DNA of 64,000 nt from Meloidogyne chitwoodi (Eukaryota > Nematoda > Chromadorea > Rhabditida > Meloidogynidae). Every line of letters begins with the position of its first letter. The stretch's first letter is position 1. Positions 60,319-64,000 of this stretch are shown piece after piece. The stretch covers positions 186,001-250,000 of the forward strand of contig JACZZP010000010.1 in the NCBI GenBank assembly GCA_015183035.1, in the 5' to 3' direction. The notes below the pieces were generated by a model, which was not told the origin of the DNA, did not search any database, and saw only the letters and a program-made list of their open reading frames with translations. Position numbers and translations under genes: made by a program.

Positions 60319-60832
60319 AAGTTTTAAAAATTAATTTTAAAATAATTATTACTTTTTTTAAACACAACCTTTCTGGGCTTTTTTTATTATTTCAATTTTT
60401 AATTGCCAAAATGAGTAAAAAATATACAAAATTTTGAAAAAAAATTTAAATTGAAGAGTATAAAAATTACAAAAAAAATTAATTAATTAATTTCTAAAAG
60501 AGAATATTAAAATAAAAAGGAGTGCTTTTACAAAATTAAAAAATAGCTCTTAATTAATTTAAAAATAAAAAAGGCACAACAACAATTTTAAATGGGTATA
60601 TTATATAAAATAATAATTAAAATAAATTTTTAAAGAAAATAAAAAAGCAGATTTAAAATAAAAATAAAATGTTGGGCTATGTTTGCGAAAATTAAAAAAT
60701 TTTTTTTATAAAAGTTGGAAATAAAAAAATTATTTTTTAAAATATTTATTCTCCATCATGTCCTCTTTTTTTAATTTTCTGTGGAATATAATTTTTAGTA
60801 AAATTAAAAAAAATTAATAATAATTTAATTAA
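60319..60832. other. Intergenic 3' to the BCL9-like gene
   Basis: Very AT-rich, with nothing coding recognised. It is presumably the 3' UTR and terminator region of the minus-strand gene. Confidence 0.5.
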
Positions 60833-63715
60833 TTATTGTTGTTGTGTCATTTGTAATTTAAAATTATTTATATCAAATTGTTGATTATTATTATTATTAT
60901 TAAATTTTTGTTGAGGTATTAACATTTGTTGTTGTTGTTGTCCAACAAAAGTTGGATTATTAAAATGGGGAGATGGACTAAAATTAAATAAAAAATTAAT
61001 AAATTAAATTTTTAAAAAATCAGAATTTGTTTTTAAAAAATCAGAATTTAATTTTAAAAAATCAGAATTTGTTTTTAAAAAATCAGAATTTAATTTTAAA
61101 AAATCAGAATTCTGATTTATTTAATTAAATTCAGAATTTATCTTTTTTAGATTATTATAAAATATTAAAAAATAAATCCCTTACATCATATTCTGAAAAA
61201 AAGGATGTTGTTGTTGTTGTTTAAATTGACCTGCTCCTCCCATCATTTCAATATTATTTACATCTAAATGTTGTGGAGGAATAATACCTCCATTAAAATT
61301 ATTTGAAGAATTTTGCATCTGTAAAAATTGTTGTTGTTGTGAAATATTATTATTAGAATTATTATTATTATTATTTTCAAAAGAAGAAGAAGAAGAAGAA
61401 GAAAGATGAAGTAATGAAGTTTCAATTTCATGTAATTTACGAATTTTTTCTTGTCTGGAAAAAAATTTAAAAATTAATTTTTTTTTTAAAAATTGTACAA
61501 TTTATTTTAATTGTTTAAACCCTGTCTTTATTTAAAATTAAAAAGTGTATTTTTATCATTTTTTAAAAGGAAAAATAATAACATTTTCTAATTTAAAAAT
61601 AGGCTCTTTACCAAACGTTTAATTTAAATTTTCTTAAAAAAATAAAAAATATAAAAAAACCTTGCAGCATCTCCCATTGCCTGTTGTTGTTGTTGACAAA
61701 TATTATTTAAACGATAATTAACATCTTCTTCTTCTCCACAAATTAATCTAGCCATTTTATTATTTGTGGGTTGTTCATTTAATGTTTTACTTGCCATTAT
61801 TTCCATTTTTCTTTAAAAAATAATTTTTTTTTAATTTATAAAATTAAAAAAAGGAAAACTTTAAAGGATTTTCATCATCTAAACGAATTGAACAATTTGT
61901 TGAACTTGTTGAACAATCCAAATTTTGATTAATTTGTGAATTTGTTTGGTTATTATGACAATAAAATTCTTGTCTTTGTTGTATTCCAAAATTGTCATTA
62001 TTATTGGTAGAAGCAGAAGAAGGACGTTTAAAAATCATATCAACACTTTAAAAAAAAATAAATTTTAATTTTAAACAAATTATTAGACAAAATTAAACAT
62101 TTTTCACATATTTATTTGTTTTTTTAATTAAAAGTAATTTAATTATTTAGGGTAATAAATGCTTTAAAAATTGATTTAAAAAAATTGAATTATTAAAAGA
62201 AAAAAATTCTGTTAAAAAAAAAATATTTAAAAAGGATAAATTGTCTCTTTCACAATTAAAAATGGAAACTTTTTAAAAATTCTATGCTTTGAATTTAGGT
62301 TAAATTTATTTATTGTTCTGGGTCAAATTAAGAATCAGGATCTCACAAAGGACTCAAATATTACAAAAAAATAATACATATTGGGCCAGAGCCTTTAAAT
62401 AAACAAAAATTTGGCAACAAAGGTCTACTCGTCAACCAATAAAAAAAGTTTCAAAAACAAAAAATAAAAAATAAAATAAACCTAGTATTGGTCGAAGAAT
62501 CACAAATATTATTAACATCTTTTGCACCACCATAACGTTGTAAAACAACATTATTATTATTATTTAATAAATTTGTGTTATTTAACCCTTGAGGAAGTAC
62601 AAAATTATTATTATTATTAATTTGCTGTGAAACATTAGAAAGAGGACTAAAAGAATTATTTTGTTCTTGAATCTAAAAAAAATAGAAGGAATTTAATTCA
62701 AAAAATTAAAAAAAAAACCGTAGAATTAGTTGAAGAAATTTTTCTTTTATTTGAACGGGAAGGAACAACAACAGAATGTGGAGATTTATTATTATTCATT
62801 CTTATTGGAATTTGTTGTTGTTGCAGTTGATACATTTGAGAAGAATAAAATGCTGAAAAAAAATTAATTTAAATTTTTTTTAATTATGGCACTGAACTGT
62901 CCATCTTTTTTTTTAATTTTCCTATTAAACTTCCCCTTAACTTTTTTATTTTATTTTTCCTATTTAAAATAAAGGGGGAATAACATTTTTAATTTTTACC
63001 CTATTCCACATTCTCTGTACTTACAGAGAATGTTGGGGTTAAAAATAAATTTAAAAGAAATAAAAAATCAAAAAACCTCTCAAACGGATATCCAAAAAAA
63101 ATAATTTTTTCACTCAGAATAAGTTCAAAATTTTATACTAAAAACCTTTAGAAGTTGAAGGATTCGTCATGTGCCATTCAGACAAATTTTGCGCGTGCCA
63201 ATGTGGAAGATCCATAAATTGACGACGTTGGACATCAATAACAGCCTTGTTTGCCATATCAGTTGTAAAAAGAAGAGAAAGTCTGCCAAAAGGAAGCGGG
63301 GGCATTCCTCCATTATTTTTATTATTTGGTGGTTGTATCATTTGAAAAGGAGGGGGCTAAAAAATTGAAAAATTTTTAAAAATTTGAAATAGGATTCCGC
63401 GAGACTAATCCCGCAATTCCAAAGAAGTGCGGGAGCAGTAGACCCCAAAACCCCGCGCTGAATCCCTTCAATTATTTTTTGGACCAAATGTCACTTTACC
63501 CTTTTAATATTTTAAAATTAAAAAAACCTCCATTTCACCGCAATTATTTCCTCTAATCTGTTGTGGACAAATTCCATTAGATGGTGGTAATGGCATTCTC
63601 AACATTTGTTGTGGAGGCATTCCTTGCCAAAGTGAAGGATTATTTTGTTGAGGTATCATCATTTGAGGATTTTGTTGTTGACCAATTAAAGGTGAAGGAA
63701 TGGATTGTTGAACAC
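60833..63715 (-). CDS. BCL9/Legless-like Gln/Asn-rich protein (5' end outside window)
   Basis: Partial gene on the minus strand. The earliest visible exon starts at 63715 (GVQQSIPSPLIGQQQNPQMM) and the stop is at 60833-60835 (KLQMTQQQQ). The key match is LLFTTDMANKAVIDVQRRQF followed by MDLPHWHAQNLS (about 63285-63180). It aligns with homology domain 1 of BCL9/Legless (VFSTEMANKAAEAV, then HIQNIS), which binds the PHD finger of Pygopus in Wnt/beta-catenin transcription. A later helix RQEKIRKLHEIETSLL (about 61455-61405) resembles the beta-catenin-binding HD2, more weakly. The rest is low-complexity Gln, Asn and Ser with short basic motifs (SRSNKRKIS). About nine exons are visible. The assignment depends on HD1. 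Confidence 0.6.
61018..61140. repeat. Intronic array of AAAAAATCAGAATTT words
   Basis: Five to six copies of a 20-bp unit (core TTTAAAAAATCAGAATTTG) fill one intron of the BCL9-like gene. It is the reverse complement of the ATTCTGATTTTT family seen in lst-4 and RPTP introns. Confidence 0.7.
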
Positions 63716-64000
63716 CTTCAAAAATTTAATTTTAAAAATGTTAAAGTGTATTTTAATTAATTTTGATTTTCTCGAAACTTTAGGCTCCGGATTTTGCAAA
63801 AATAAAATTTAGCTTCAAGTTTGTTTTAAATTGAAGATAAAGGAATATTCGACAACTACACAATTTCGAAAATTTGGAGTTTCCGATAATTTTTGGGTCG
63901 GAAATTCCTTTTCGAAAATCAGCGGGAATTACATTTTTTAGTTGGCAAGATATCCCTTTTTCATACTCTAAAGAATAGATTGTAAAAAAAATTTTTTTAT
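63716..64000. other. Right edge, probable intron of the BCL9-like gene
   Basis: No exon is visible on either strand. Upstream exons of the minus-strand gene must lie beyond the window. Confidence 0.4.

Overview
The window is nuclear DNA of a nematode. The evidence is the gene content: a cuticle collagen, a four-copy NLP-12 neuropeptide precursor, and clear relatives of C. elegans lst-3, lst-4, an IL-17 receptor and a receptor tyrosine phosphatase. Every gene is cut into short exons by very AT-rich introns, many of them 40-70 bp with a consensus ending in TTTAG or TTTCAG. The extreme AT richness and the intron-heavy style fit a clade IV (Tylenchina) worm, possibly a root-knot or cyst nematode. 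That placement is inference and nothing in the window proves it. There are no bacterial operons, CRISPR arrays or rRNA genes.

Layout. 740-2588 (+) is a cuticle collagen. 2717-7378 (-) holds three genes: a CCDC115/Vma22-like V-ATPase assembly factor, a BPNT2-like Golgi PAP phosphatase, and a Fez-family zinc-finger repressor with an eh1 motif. 10577-11164 (+) is nlp-12 (four DYRPLQFGKR units), bracketed by miniature inverted-repeat elements. 11557-13077 (-) is a secreted 16-cysteine protein. 16812-20553 (+) is a SEFIR-domain IL-17 receptor. 21713-27508 (-) is lst-4 (SH3-PX-BAR, SNX9 family), with two further reading frames on the same strand inside its introns. 28737-35719 (+) is a very long gene whose last third is a complete poly(A) polymerase. 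Its first exon looks like a signal peptide, and its C-terminus looks like a nuclear localisation signal. 36252-38140 (+) is TFIIE-alpha. 38976-44268 (+) is lst-3 (CCAR1). 47494-57996 (+) is an Ig/FN3 receptor tyrosine phosphatase with an active first domain and a dead second domain. 60833 to about 63715 (-, 5' end not in the window) is a Gln/Asn-rich protein with a recognisable BCL9/Legless HD1 motif.

The non-coding part is dominated by foldback structures. They include a 618-bp-arm inverted repeat carrying tRNA-like segments and flanked by a duplicated gene tail, an inverted repeat with an intact 84-nt exon in each arm, and several MITE-like hairpins. There are also three copies of a tRNA-derived SINE, and a 27-bp minisatellite that has grown inside a terminal-inverted-repeat element within a phosphatase intron. 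Several genes carry their own short motif repeated through many of their introns.

The genes have no single shared pathway. They are ordinary euchromatic neighbours covering secretion and endosomal traffic (CCDC115, BPNT2, LST-4), signalling (NLP-12, IL-17R, RPTP, BCL9-like) and nuclear expression (Fezf, TFIIE, LST-3, the PAP-like protein). Exon joins were deduced by eye from splice consensus and reading phase. Coordinates give the whole span from start codon to stop codon.
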